From NCBI GenBank assembly GCA_050942695.1, contig JBMNNU010000170.1, positions 1-6,980 on the forward strand: DNA of 6,980 bases, given 5' to 3'. The translations under genes were made by a program, and so were the position numbers. Position 1 is the first letter of the stretch, and the number at the start of each line of letters is the position of its first letter. This DNA comes from JBMNNU01 sp050942695. Its GTDB lineage: Bacteria; Chloroflexota; UBA6077. Under the pieces are notes generated by a model, which was not told the DNA's origin, did no database searches, and saw only the letters and a program-made list of their open reading frames with translations. Positions 1-5,148 of the stretch are shown one piece after another.

Positions 1-117
1 GGCCTACTGGTGGGAGGCCCACTGGACGGCACGAGGGTGGTAACCAAAGCTGGGGGCTTCGGGGGCGAGCTCTCCATCGCCCGGAGCATACAGTACCTGC
101 AAGGCAAGGCGACATAG
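1..117 (+). CDS. Four-carbon acid sugar kinase (DUF1537, OtnK/DtnK family), C-terminal end only
   Basis: Reading frame 1 is open from the window edge to a TAG at 115-117 and gives the last 38 residues of a protein whose start lies outside the window. The tail contains VVTKAGGFGG, which matches the conserved C-terminal 'lvtKaGgFG' glycine-rich motif of the DUF1537 nucleotide-binding domain, followed by a short helix ending in QYLQGK. Members phosphorylate four-carbon sugar acids such as D-threonate, D-erythronate or L-threonate with ATP in the cytoplasm. The next gene on the same strand, 81 bp downstream, is a PdxA2-type dehydrogenase, the usual partner of this kinase, which strongly supports the call. 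The exact substrate cannot be told from this fragment. The stop codon and frame are seen directly, the family is recognised from the motif and context, and the pathway role is inferred. Confidence 0.8.
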   Translation, partial: GLLVGGPLDGTRVVTKAGGFGGELSIARSIQYLQGKAT

Positions 118-198
118 CCGCGCCTGCATACCCAGTCCCCCCCATCCGCCGCGTCCACCAAATCCAGAAAACTACAAACATCTCATAAGGAGATCAAC

Positions 199-1206
199 AT
201 GGCAAAATACAAGCCCATCCTGGGCGTAACCATGGGAGATCCTAGCGGATCGGGGCCAGAGATCGTGGTTAAAGCCCTCACGCTCCCCGAAATCCGCGCC
301 CTGTGTCGCCCCATCGTCGTCGGAGATGGCGCAACGTTGCGCCAGGCCGCGCGGATCGTCGGTAGCGACGTGCCGGTCCGCTCTATCGAGCAGGTGGCCG
401 ACGCCACCCACGACGAGCACACCATAGAGGTGCTGGACCTCCACAACGTGGATCTGTCCCAACTGCAGTACGGCAAGGTTCAAGCTTCCTCCGGCCAGGC
501 TGCCTTCGAGTCGATCATCAAAGGTATCGAGCTGGCTAAAGCGGGAGAGACCGAGGCCATCGTCACCTCGGCCATCCATAAGGAGTCGTTGAACCTGGCC
601 GGGCACCACTACGCAGGCCATACGGAGATCCTGGCCGACTACTGTGGGATCAAGAGCGTGACCATGCTGCTGGTAGCTGGCAACTTCAGAGTCACCCACG
701 TCAGCACCCACTGCTCGCTACTGCAGGCGATCCAGAGGGCCAAAAAGCAGCGCATCCTGGAGGTTACCCGGCTAACCCACGAGGCCACAAAGCTGATGGG
801 CGTGCCGGAGCCGAGGATCGCGGTGGCGGGGCTGAACCCGCACTCGGGCGAGGGCGGGCTGTTCGGCACCGAGGAGATCGAGGAGATAACGCCGGCCGTG
901 GAAGCTGCTCAGGCCGAGGGGATGAACGTGGTGGGGCCGATCCCGCCGGATACCGTGTTCTTCCGGATGAACAGCGGCCAGTACGACGCCGTAGTTGCCA
1001 TGTACCACGACCAGGGCCATATCCCCACCAAGGTGCTGGCGTTCGACCAGGGGGTGAACGTCACGCTGGGGCTGCCGATCATCCGCACATCGGTGGACCA
1101 CGGAACCGTATTCGGCAAGGCCGGCAAGGGCACTGCCCGGCCCGCCAGCATGATCGAGGCGCTCAAGCTCGCCGCCCAGATGGCAAAGATGAAGAGGCAA
1201 AAATAA
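199..1206 (+). CDS. pdxA2: PdxA2-type 4-phospho-D-threonate / D-erythronate dehydrogenase (PdxA family)
   Basis: This 335-residue protein has the full length and motifs of the PdxA family: MGDPSGSGPE at residues 12-21, HYAGHTEIL at 137-145, GLNPHSGEGG at 211-220 and YHDQGHIPTK at 269-278. The metal-binding histidines of E. coli PdxA (H166, H211, H266) correspond to H171, H215 and H270, and the substrate-binding H136/T137 pair to H141/T142. PdxA proper oxidises 4-phosphohydroxythreonine in vitamin B6 synthesis. PdxA2 paralogues oxidise and decarboxylate 4-phospho-D-threonate or -erythronate to dihydroxyacetone phosphate with NAD. The adjacent DUF1537 kinase tail favours the catabolic PdxA2 role, since the kinase makes the phosphorylated substrate. 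The ATG at 199 is preceded by AAGGAG at 187-192 with a 6-nt spacer, a strong ribosome binding site. The two genes are probably co-transcribed, and a terminator follows the stop directly. A B6-biosynthetic role is the main alternative. Confidence 0.88.
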   Translation: MAKYKPILGVTMGDPSGSGPEIVVKALTLPEIRALCRPIVVGDGATLRQAARIVGSDVPVRSIEQVADATHDEHTIEVLDLHNVDLSQLQYGKVQASSGQAAFESIIKGIELAKAGETEAIVTSAIHKESLNLAGHHYAGHTEILADYCGIKSVTMLLVAGNFRVTHVSTHCSLLQAIQRAKKQRILEVTRLTHEATKLMGVPEPRIAVAGLNPHSGEGGLFGTEEIEEITPAVEAAQAEGMNVVGPIPPDTVFFRMNSGQYDAVVAMYHDQGHIPTKVLAFDQGVNVTLGLPIIRTSVDHGTVFGKAGKGTARPASMIEALKLAAQMAKMKRQK

Positions 1207-1237
1207 AGGGGGGCTTTCACCCCCCTTTTTTTTGCCT
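1195..1237. terminator. Bidirectional intrinsic terminator between convergent genes
   Basis: A G6 run at 1208-1213 pairs with a C6 run at 1220-1225 around a 6-nt loop. It is followed on the + strand by eight T (1226-1233). The upstream A-rich tract and AGGC at 1195-1198 mirror the T run and GCCT at 1234-1237, so the - strand reads as G6, loop, C6, TTTATTTTT as well. The hairpin starts right at the stop of the PdxA2 gene and ends 3 bp before the stop of the opposing lipoprotein gene, so it can end transcription of both. Confidence 0.9.
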
Positions 1238-1239
1238 GA

Positions 1240-3354
1240 TTACTTGATGACCTTGGCCTTGCCGCTGAGCACGCCGATGATCTGGCTCTGGAGCGAGGCC
1301 GTCCAGTAGTCGCTCAGGGCGCCGAACTTATCGTCCAGGTCTCCTTCGCGATTTACCTTCCCGCCCTCGTAATTGAGGACCGCCTGCACAGGCTCGGCAC
1401 CTGTGGTGCCCGCCAGCCCTATATACTCTTTGGCGCGCTTCTCCGCGAAGTCGAGCATGTTGATCATCGCCCGCTCACGCCCTACGCCTGTGATGCTACC
1501 GTTCTCGTCGACCTGCGCATCCAAGGAGTAGTATTTGCTCACCAGCGTGGAGGAGAGAACGTACGAGTAGAGCGATCCGCCCAGGGTTGCATAGGCGCCG
1601 GCGTCGCCGCCTCCCGCTCGCTCCTTAAAGAAGTTCATAGCCCCAATGCATGTGTTGGCAAATGTGTAATGGAGATCCTGTGACGCGAAATGGGTCTTGA
1701 TGACGTCCAAGTGAGCCCCGTACTGCGCTGCGATATCGTTCAGAACGATGTTCTCGAAGTAGTTGAGGTTCGCCTCCGCGGCTCGTCGGAACAGGTCCGC
1801 CAGTCTTTGCACCTTGTCGTTCGACGGTAAAGGTGCTTTACCCTGGCCGAGGCCGATATCGATGGAGTCTTTAGCAACCTCAACCGCCTGGTCCGCTATC
1901 CCGTACCACAGCACCGCTGCAGCAAGCATCGTTAGAGCTTCCTCATCGGTCGCTGGATACCCCTGCAACGTCGAGTCGGCTAGCAACTCCAGACCCTTAG
2001 CCAGAGTCAGATTCCCGTAGGCCTCTGATATCACCACCACGTCGCCCACAGTGGCGGGAGTCTGCGATTGTAACCGGTCGGCCAAGGCGTCTATCTTGGT
2101 CTTGACGGATGCCATGGAGCCGAGGTAGCTGATGGCGCCGTCAAGCCCACTATTGACGTAGGTCTCGATTACTTTTGCGGTATTGAATGCGATGTTGGCC
2201 GCTAGCCCTGCGGCGATCGCCTCTCGATACGCTGCGCTGGCCATACCCTGCCCGTAGTAGGAGTCGGCCTTGGCTCCGGCCTGATCAGCTTCCATTATTA
2301 TCTCGTTTGTGAAATCGAACTGGTAGTCAACCGGAAGTGCGTAGTACTGCTGTGAAACCTGGGAGTAGCGAGCGAACCACTCCTTGGCTTTGGACTTCGC
2401 TCTTTCGTATGAAACGGAGGGCAGCTCAGGCCGTACTTCCGCCATACCTTCAGGCTTGGGAAGCGGCTTGCCCGTCAACAACTGGTAGGCCTCGTAAATA
2501 TCCGAGACCTCTTTGACCTCGACGCCCTGCCGTTTGCCTCGCTCGATGACGTCCACCATCCGCATCTCGTTGCCATCGATGTCGTTGCGCTGGCCTGCAG
2601 GGATCAGCACGAGCTTCTTCTTGTCGGCGGCCGCGGCGTCTATTTTATGCGGTATCCCACCGACAGGGCCGATGGTGCCGTCGGGGTTGATGGTGCCGGT
2701 CATTGCCGCATCGGGTTTGATCGTGTGCCCCAGAATGGATGCGATAGTCGCCACCGTCATCAGAGCGCCGGCGCTTGGGCCGTCGATCCGGCCACCGACG
2801 TCGTAGGTATAGCGCAGCTCAGCGGGGTCGACCCCCAGCAGGAAGCTGCTCATAATCACGGACATCCAGCCAGCCGCTCGCCACTGGGGACCTGAGCCCC
2901 CTACTTCTTCCTCGAAGAAACCGACTCGCAGCTCCTCGTTGCTGCCCGCCTCCACCGTAACTCTAACCCGGCCTGTATGGCCGGAGAAACCGGAGGCGTC
3001 TGAGTATACTGCGAGAGCTGTAGCCTCTACCTTTTTCCCGCTAGCAGACGCGGGGGCTGCGGGTGTAGGGCTCGTCGAAGTCGACCCTTTAATGGAATCG
3101 TTGCCGCCGGTGGATACGCTACCTTTTATGGAGTCGCCGCTGCCACTGGAGGTTGATGTGGGGGACGCTGCTGAGGCCGGATCGCTCGCCTTAGTAGGCG
3201 ATGCATCGGCCGGCGCCGGCGTGGCCGTGACTACCACTACAACCGGCGTTGGGTCCTGGCCTGTTTGGGTCGATGATCCGCTACAGGCAGCCAAGGAAAA
3301 TGCCAGGATAATGATTGCGCCAAGGGGAACGCAGAGGGGCCGTAACCTTTTCAT
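1240..3354 (-). CDS. Exported lipoprotein with an ATPase-free Lon-type (S16) serine protease domain
   Basis: The 704-residue product begins with a lipoprotein signal: basic MKRLR, a hydrophobic stretch at about 8-22 and lipobox LAAC with Cys24. Residues 25-108 are a Pro/Ser/Thr/Gly-rich linker that includes DSIKGS twice (74-79 and 86-91). Residues about 110-295 form a Lon proteolytic domain: DGPSAG carries the nucleophile Ser194, TGTINPDGTIGPVGG lies at 219-233, and Lys237 in HKIDAA is the general-base lysine. No Walker motifs, AAA+ module or PDZ domain is visible. The style resembles the S16 proteases common in archaea (COG1750-like). Residues about 310-704 appear mostly helical and are Ala- and Tyr-rich, and I do not recognise them. 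The protein should sit on the outer face of the cytoplasmic membrane and cut peptides or proteins without ATP; its substrate is unknown. The start is supported by AAAGGAG at 3362-3368 (read on the - strand), 7 nt from the ATG. The gene is apparently monocistronic, convergent with pdxA2. Confidence 0.85.
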   Translation of the reverse strand: MKRLRPLCVPLGAIIILAFSLAACSGSSTQTGQDPTPVVVVVTATPAPADASPTKASDPASAASPTSTSSGSGDSIKGSVSTGGNDSIKGSTSTSPTPAAPASASGKKVEATALAVYSDASGFSGHTGRVRVTVEAGSNEELRVGFFEEEVGGSGPQWRAAGWMSVIMSSFLLGVDPAELRYTYDVGGRIDGPSAGALMTVATIASILGHTIKPDAAMTGTINPDGTIGPVGGIPHKIDAAAADKKKLVLIPAGQRNDIDGNEMRMVDVIERGKRQGVEVKEVSDIYEAYQLLTGKPLPKPEGMAEVRPELPSVSYERAKSKAKEWFARYSQVSQQYYALPVDYQFDFTNEIIMEADQAGAKADSYYGQGMASAAYREAIAAGLAANIAFNTAKVIETYVNSGLDGAISYLGSMASVKTKIDALADRLQSQTPATVGDVVVISEAYGNLTLAKGLELLADSTLQGYPATDEEALTMLAAAVLWYGIADQAVEVAKDSIDIGLGQGKAPLPSNDKVQRLADLFRRAAEANLNYFENIVLNDIAAQYGAHLDVIKTHFASQDLHYTFANTCIGAMNFFKERAGGGDAGAYATLGGSLYSYVLSSTLVSKYYSLDAQVDENGSITGVGRERAMINMLDFAEKRAKEYIGLAGTTGAEPVQAVLNYEGGKVNREGDLDDKFGALSDYWTASLQSQIIGVLSGKAKVIK

Positions 3355-3468
3355 ACCACCTCTCCTTTACTAAGCCGTTTTCTGTCCGTTCACCGCGCAC
3401 CAATCTACCGGAGTCGCAAAGGGGGCAGCTTGGACATAGCTCTGGAAGAACGGAAAACCTGTTCGTGC

Positions 3469-3497
3469 ATCCTAGAACAAGAGCAAGCCTTTGTAAA
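3469..3497 (-). promoter_or_regulatory. Candidate sigma70-type promoter for the Lon-like lipoprotein gene
   Basis: On the - strand TTTACA (3497-3492, 5 of 6 matches to the -35 consensus) is followed after 17 bp by TAGGAT (3474-3469, 4 of 6 to the -10 consensus). The 5' leader would be about 105-110 nt. The position in the divergent intergenic region and the exact spacing are supportive, but the match is from reading alone. Confidence 0.35.
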
Positions 3498-3613
3498 GAG
3501 GTTATTGGTGAAAATGTGTGTTTAAAATTTACAGCCATAATTGAGAGGGCTTTTATTGCGGAATATCTCGCTGTTTTTGTGGCTAGATCGTGTACAGTCC
3601 AATGCTCTAGCGT

Positions 3614-3657
3614 CAGTCCTTGTGCCCGACGAGGTACCTCGTCGGGCACAAGGACTG
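3614..3657. repeat. Perfect 44-bp palindrome
   Basis: Two 22-bp arms are exact reverse complements with no spacer. The left arm starts CAGTCCTTGTGCCC, and the centre is GGTACC at about 3633-3638. Symmetry stops cleanly on both sides (T3613 against C3658). It lies in the 430-bp divergent intergenic region, about 130 bp before the histidine-phosphatase gene and about 260 bp before the lipoprotein gene. No T run follows on either strand, so a classical terminator is unlikely. It could be an extruding cruciform, a large operator, a dispersed palindromic repeat, or in RNA a hairpin in the phosphatase leader if transcription starts upstream of it. The rest of 3355-3784 holds the candidate promoters and leader hairpins listed separately, and no gene. 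Confidence 0.95.
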
Positions 3658-3702
3658 CGGGACAGGGTGCAGGCCATGCTGGCCCGAAGCGGTTCCTCAA
3701 CG

Positions 3703-3732
3703 TTGACATATTCACCGGCGTTGGTGTCCAAT
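3703..3732 (+). promoter_or_regulatory. Candidate promoter for the histidine-phosphatase gene
   Basis: A consensus -35 box TTGACA at 3703-3708 is followed after 18 bp by TCCAAT at 3727-3732 (4 of 6 matches to TATAAT). Transcription would begin near 3740 and give a leader of about 45 nt holding the hairpins before the gene. The -35 box is strong and the -10 box weak. Confidence 0.4.
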
Positions 3733-3744
3733 GCTTCCGACAAA

Positions 3745-3778
3745 AGGGGCACTGGAGCCCCTCCTTGGATCTAGGAGG
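3745..3778 (+). promoter_or_regulatory. Alternative leader hairpins, one covering the ribosome binding site
   Basis: AGGGGC (3745-3750) can pair with GCCCCT (3757-3762) around a 6-nt loop. Alternatively CCTCCT (3760-3765) can pair with AGGAGG (3773-3778), which is the Shine-Dalgarno of the next gene, around a 7-nt loop. The two stems share bases 3760-3762 and so exclude each other in full form. This is the geometry of a translational switch, but both stems are short (6 bp) and no ligand domain is recognisable. The pairing is seen directly; any regulation is inferred. Confidence 0.35.
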
Positions 3779-3784
3779 TAGTGT

Positions 3785-4405
3785 ATGACCCGTATTATCC
3801 TGGTACGCCACGGGCAGACCGAGTGGAACAGGATCGAGCGATTCCGTGGCAAGACCGATATACCGCTGAACGAGACGGGGATCTGGCAGGCCGAGCAGGC
3901 AGGCAAGGCGATAAAAGATAGATTCAGCCCCATCTCGGCCGTTTTCACCAGCCCCATGTCCAGAGCTAAGAAGACGGCGGAGATTATCGGGGCGACCCTG
4001 GGGTTGCCGGCAGAGGTTATGCCCGTGCTGGGCGACTACGGCTTTGGCGAATGGGAGGGGAAGACGCCCCAGGAGGTTAAGGAGAGCTACCCTGAGCAGT
4101 TCGATCTCTGGCTCACCCAACCCCACCTGGCCAAGATACCGGGCGGGGACAGCTTAAGTGAGCGCCGCATCCAGGTGGAAGAAGCGATGGATAAGCTGGC
4201 GGCGGAGCGGCCGGACGAGACCGTAGTGCTGGTTTCGCACCGGATCGTGTCTAAGGTCATAGCCCTCTGCCTGCTGGGGCTCGACAACTCCCACCTGTGG
4301 GGGATCGACCTGGAAACCGGGTCGGTGAGCCTCTTCGAGCGGAAGAAGCATGGGTGGGTGACGGTAATGCTGAACGATACCTGCCACCTGCGGGGCAGCA
4401 AGTAG
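3785..4405 (+). CDS. Histidine phosphatase family protein (phosphoglycerate mutase-like / broad-specificity phosphatase)
   Basis: This 206-residue cytoplasmic protein has the branch-1 histidine phosphatase signature LVRHGQTEWN at residues 6-15. Arg8 and His9 are the catalytic RHG pair and His9 would be the phosphorylated residue. Further catalytic positions are Arg60 in SPMSRAKKTAE and His152 in VSHRIVSK. The acidic position before FGEWEG is Asp84, where most relatives have Glu. The length fits the small cofactor-independent phosphatases (PhoE, GpmB-like and CobC-like) rather than the roughly 250-residue glycolytic mutase. No signal peptide or membrane segment is visible. The start is fixed by AGGAGGT at 3773-3779, 5 nt before the ATG. 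It is the only gene in its transcription unit, with repeats on its 3' side and a divergent lipoprotein gene on its 5' side, so the neighbourhood gives no clue to the substrate. Alpha-ribazole phosphatase is possible, but no cobalamin genes are nearby. Confidence 0.88.
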   Translation: MTRIILVRHGQTEWNRIERFRGKTDIPLNETGIWQAEQAGKAIKDRFSPISAVFTSPMSRAKKTAEIIGATLGLPAEVMPVLGDYGFGEWEGKTPQEVKESYPEQFDLWLTQPHLAKIPGGDSLSERRIQVEEAMDKLAAERPDETVVLVSHRIVSKVIALCLLGLDNSHLWGIDLETGSVSLFERKKHGWVTVMLNDTCHLRGSK

Positions 4406-4498
4406 GGGGGGAGCAACCAGGGAGGGCACGAGGAGATCCTTCGCTCGATGCTTGGGAGGACACGATGAGGGGTTCAGGATGACACCATTAGTCCTGCC

Positions 4499-4522
4499 GG
4501 GAGCGCGGGCGTCTCGCCCGCC
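4499..4522 (+). repeat. REP-like hairpin unit A
   Basis: The unit is GGGAGC followed by a 7-bp stem GCGGGCG/CGCCCGC (4505-4511 with 4515-4521) and a TCT loop. It is one of four related units in the intergenic mosaic and points the same way as unit B, 9 bp downstream. Confidence 0.8.
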
Positions 4523-4531
4523 AGGTTCCCT

Positions 4532-4555
4532 GGGAGCGCGGGCCGCTGGCCCGCC
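4532..4555 (+). repeat. REP-like hairpin unit B
   Basis: GGGAGC is followed by the stem GCGGGCC/GGCCCGC (4538-4544 with 4548-4554) and a GCT loop. Compared with unit A the loop-closing G-C pair is changed to C-G, a compensatory change that keeps the stem. Confidence 0.8.
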
Positions 4556-4569
4556 TTTGAACGTCTGGA

Positions 4570-4897
4570 GGGGTTAGTCCCTGATGAGCGGGCAGGAATG
4601 GCATAGTCCACGCTGGCTGGGACGCTTGGATCGCGAAAAACGCGAAAAACGCAAAAGCGAGGTCCTTAACCGAGCGGTTTTCTGTGCCGAACCGGGAAGG
4701 GAAGAAAGAACAGCTGTTGGTTTGCACTGCCTTTCGCTAAGCGCGTGGGTGCCGAACCAGGAAGCGTGGTAAGAATCTTTCACACATCCTCTTTCGCGTA
4801 TTTCGCGCCATTTCGTGCCTTTAGCGATCCAAACGCCTCGGCTGAGCGGTAAGGGTGGCGGGAAACCAAAACCTGCCCACTCCTGGGGGTTAGTCCC
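4570..4897. mobile_element. Candidate MITE-like fold-back element with flanking 12-bp direct repeats
   Basis: GGGGTTAGTCCC occurs at 4570-4581 and again at 4886-4897. Just inside these copies, GAGCGGGCAGG (4586-4596) and CCTGCCCACTC (4872-4882) are inverted with one mismatch. Deeper inside, CTTGGATCGC (4625-4634) and GCGATCCAAACG (4824-4835) continue the inverted symmetry. They are followed by similar A-rich CGCGAAA-type units on the left (4632-4662) and TTTCGCG-type units on the right (4791-4823). The roughly 300-bp interior has no credible gene; a 62-codon frame from 4584 lacks family features. It also holds GTGCCGAACCGGGAAG (4684-4699) and a one-mismatch direct copy at 4749-4764. Terminal inverted repeats, short length, no transposase and a possible target duplication are typical of non-autonomous elements. 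The 12-bp repeats could instead be part of other dispersed repeats. Confidence 0.5.
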
Positions 4898-4934
4898 ATC
4901 GCTATTCGTCGATGGCGATGGCCAACGTGGGCGT

Positions 4935-4957
4935 GCGGGCGGGCCGCCCGCGCTCCC
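4935..4957 (-). repeat. REP-like hairpin unit C (inverted)
   Basis: The stem GCGGGCG/CGCCCGC (4935-4941 with 4945-4951) with a GGC loop is followed by GCTCCC (4952-4957). This is the same design as units A and B on the opposite strand. Confidence 0.8.
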
Positions 4958-5047
4958 AGGGATGTGGGTGCGCGCAGCCTCGCGGAGGGCTAGTATCACG
5001 GTCGGTAAAGTGGTACGTGCAGGCTGAAGCCTGGGCTACATCTATGA

Positions 5048-5071
5048 GGCGGGCGGGACGCCCGCGCTCCC
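5048..5071 (-). repeat. REP-like hairpin unit D (inverted)
   Basis: The stem GCGGGCG/CGCCCGC (5049-5055 with 5059-5065) with a GGA loop is followed by GCTCCC (5066-5071). It has the orientation of unit C, so pairs A/B and C/D face each other across the MITE-like element. Confidence 0.8.
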
Positions 5072-5104
5072 GGCAGACGGCCTCGCCGCCTATTATGATC
5101 ACGA

Positions 5105-5125
5105 TGGTCGTGTATTAGTCGACCA
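5105..5125. promoter_or_regulatory. Inverted repeat just upstream of the GGT-like gene
   Basis: TGGTCG (5105-5110) and CGACCA (5120-5125) are perfect 6-bp inverted arms separated by 9 bp that contain TATTAG (5113-5118), a weak -10-like sequence. The site ends 23 bp before the preferred start codon, where a dimeric regulator could bind. No good -35 box is visible at the right distance, so the promoter itself is not supported. Confidence 0.25.
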
Positions 5126-5148
5126 CGAAAAATATGGAGATGTGTGCA

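Larger units (their letters stand above)
4406..5133. other. Gene-free intergenic mosaic of dispersed repeats
   Basis: No reading frame in this 728-bp stretch has a convincing start, ribosome binding site and protein-like composition. The longest ones are Arg/Pro/Gly-rich translations of palindromes. The stretch is instead assembled from repeat-like pieces. About 4432-4483 resembles a degenerate copy of a 'GAGATCCTTCGC...TCAGGATGACA' sequence that I recall as dispersed in some bacterial genomes. Four REP-like hairpins, a MITE-like element and a small palindrome at 5020-5033 (CAGGCTGAAGCCTG, 6-bp arms) follow. No clear U-tract terminator for the upstream phosphatase gene is visible, so the GC hairpins at 4499-4555 may do that job. 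Confidence 0.7.

Noticed and set aside
172..711. Open frames antisense to the PdxA2 gene (also 772-1200 and 909-1220)
   Set aside because: They are antisense shadows of a gene with clear motifs; their composition is typical of reverse-strand translations of GC-rich coding DNA.
3614..3784. T-box or other known riboswitch in the phosphatase leader
   Set aside because: A central GAGGTACC in the palindrome loosely recalls the T-box conserved core, but the rest of the T-box core, a specifier loop and an aminoacyl-tRNA synthetase or amino-acid gene are all missing.
3281..4126. 281-codon open frame on the - strand
   Set aside because: It overlaps the strongly supported phosphatase gene and the start of the lipoprotein gene, runs through the perfect palindrome and the intergenic region, and shows no domain or ribosome binding site.
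4499..5071. CRISPR array
   Set aside because: The GC-rich repeats are in both orientations, are unevenly spaced, and there are no regular spacers or cas genes.
5091..5096. TATTAT as a -10 box for the GGT-like gene
   Set aside because: The hexamer is good, but the sequence 16-18 bp upstream is GC-rich REP unit D with no resemblance to a -35 box.
4257..5118. Several 60-140 codon frames on both strands over the intergenic mosaic
   Set aside because: Their translations are Arg/Gly/Pro-rich readings of palindromic repeats, they lack ribosome binding sites, and they overlap each other in several frames.
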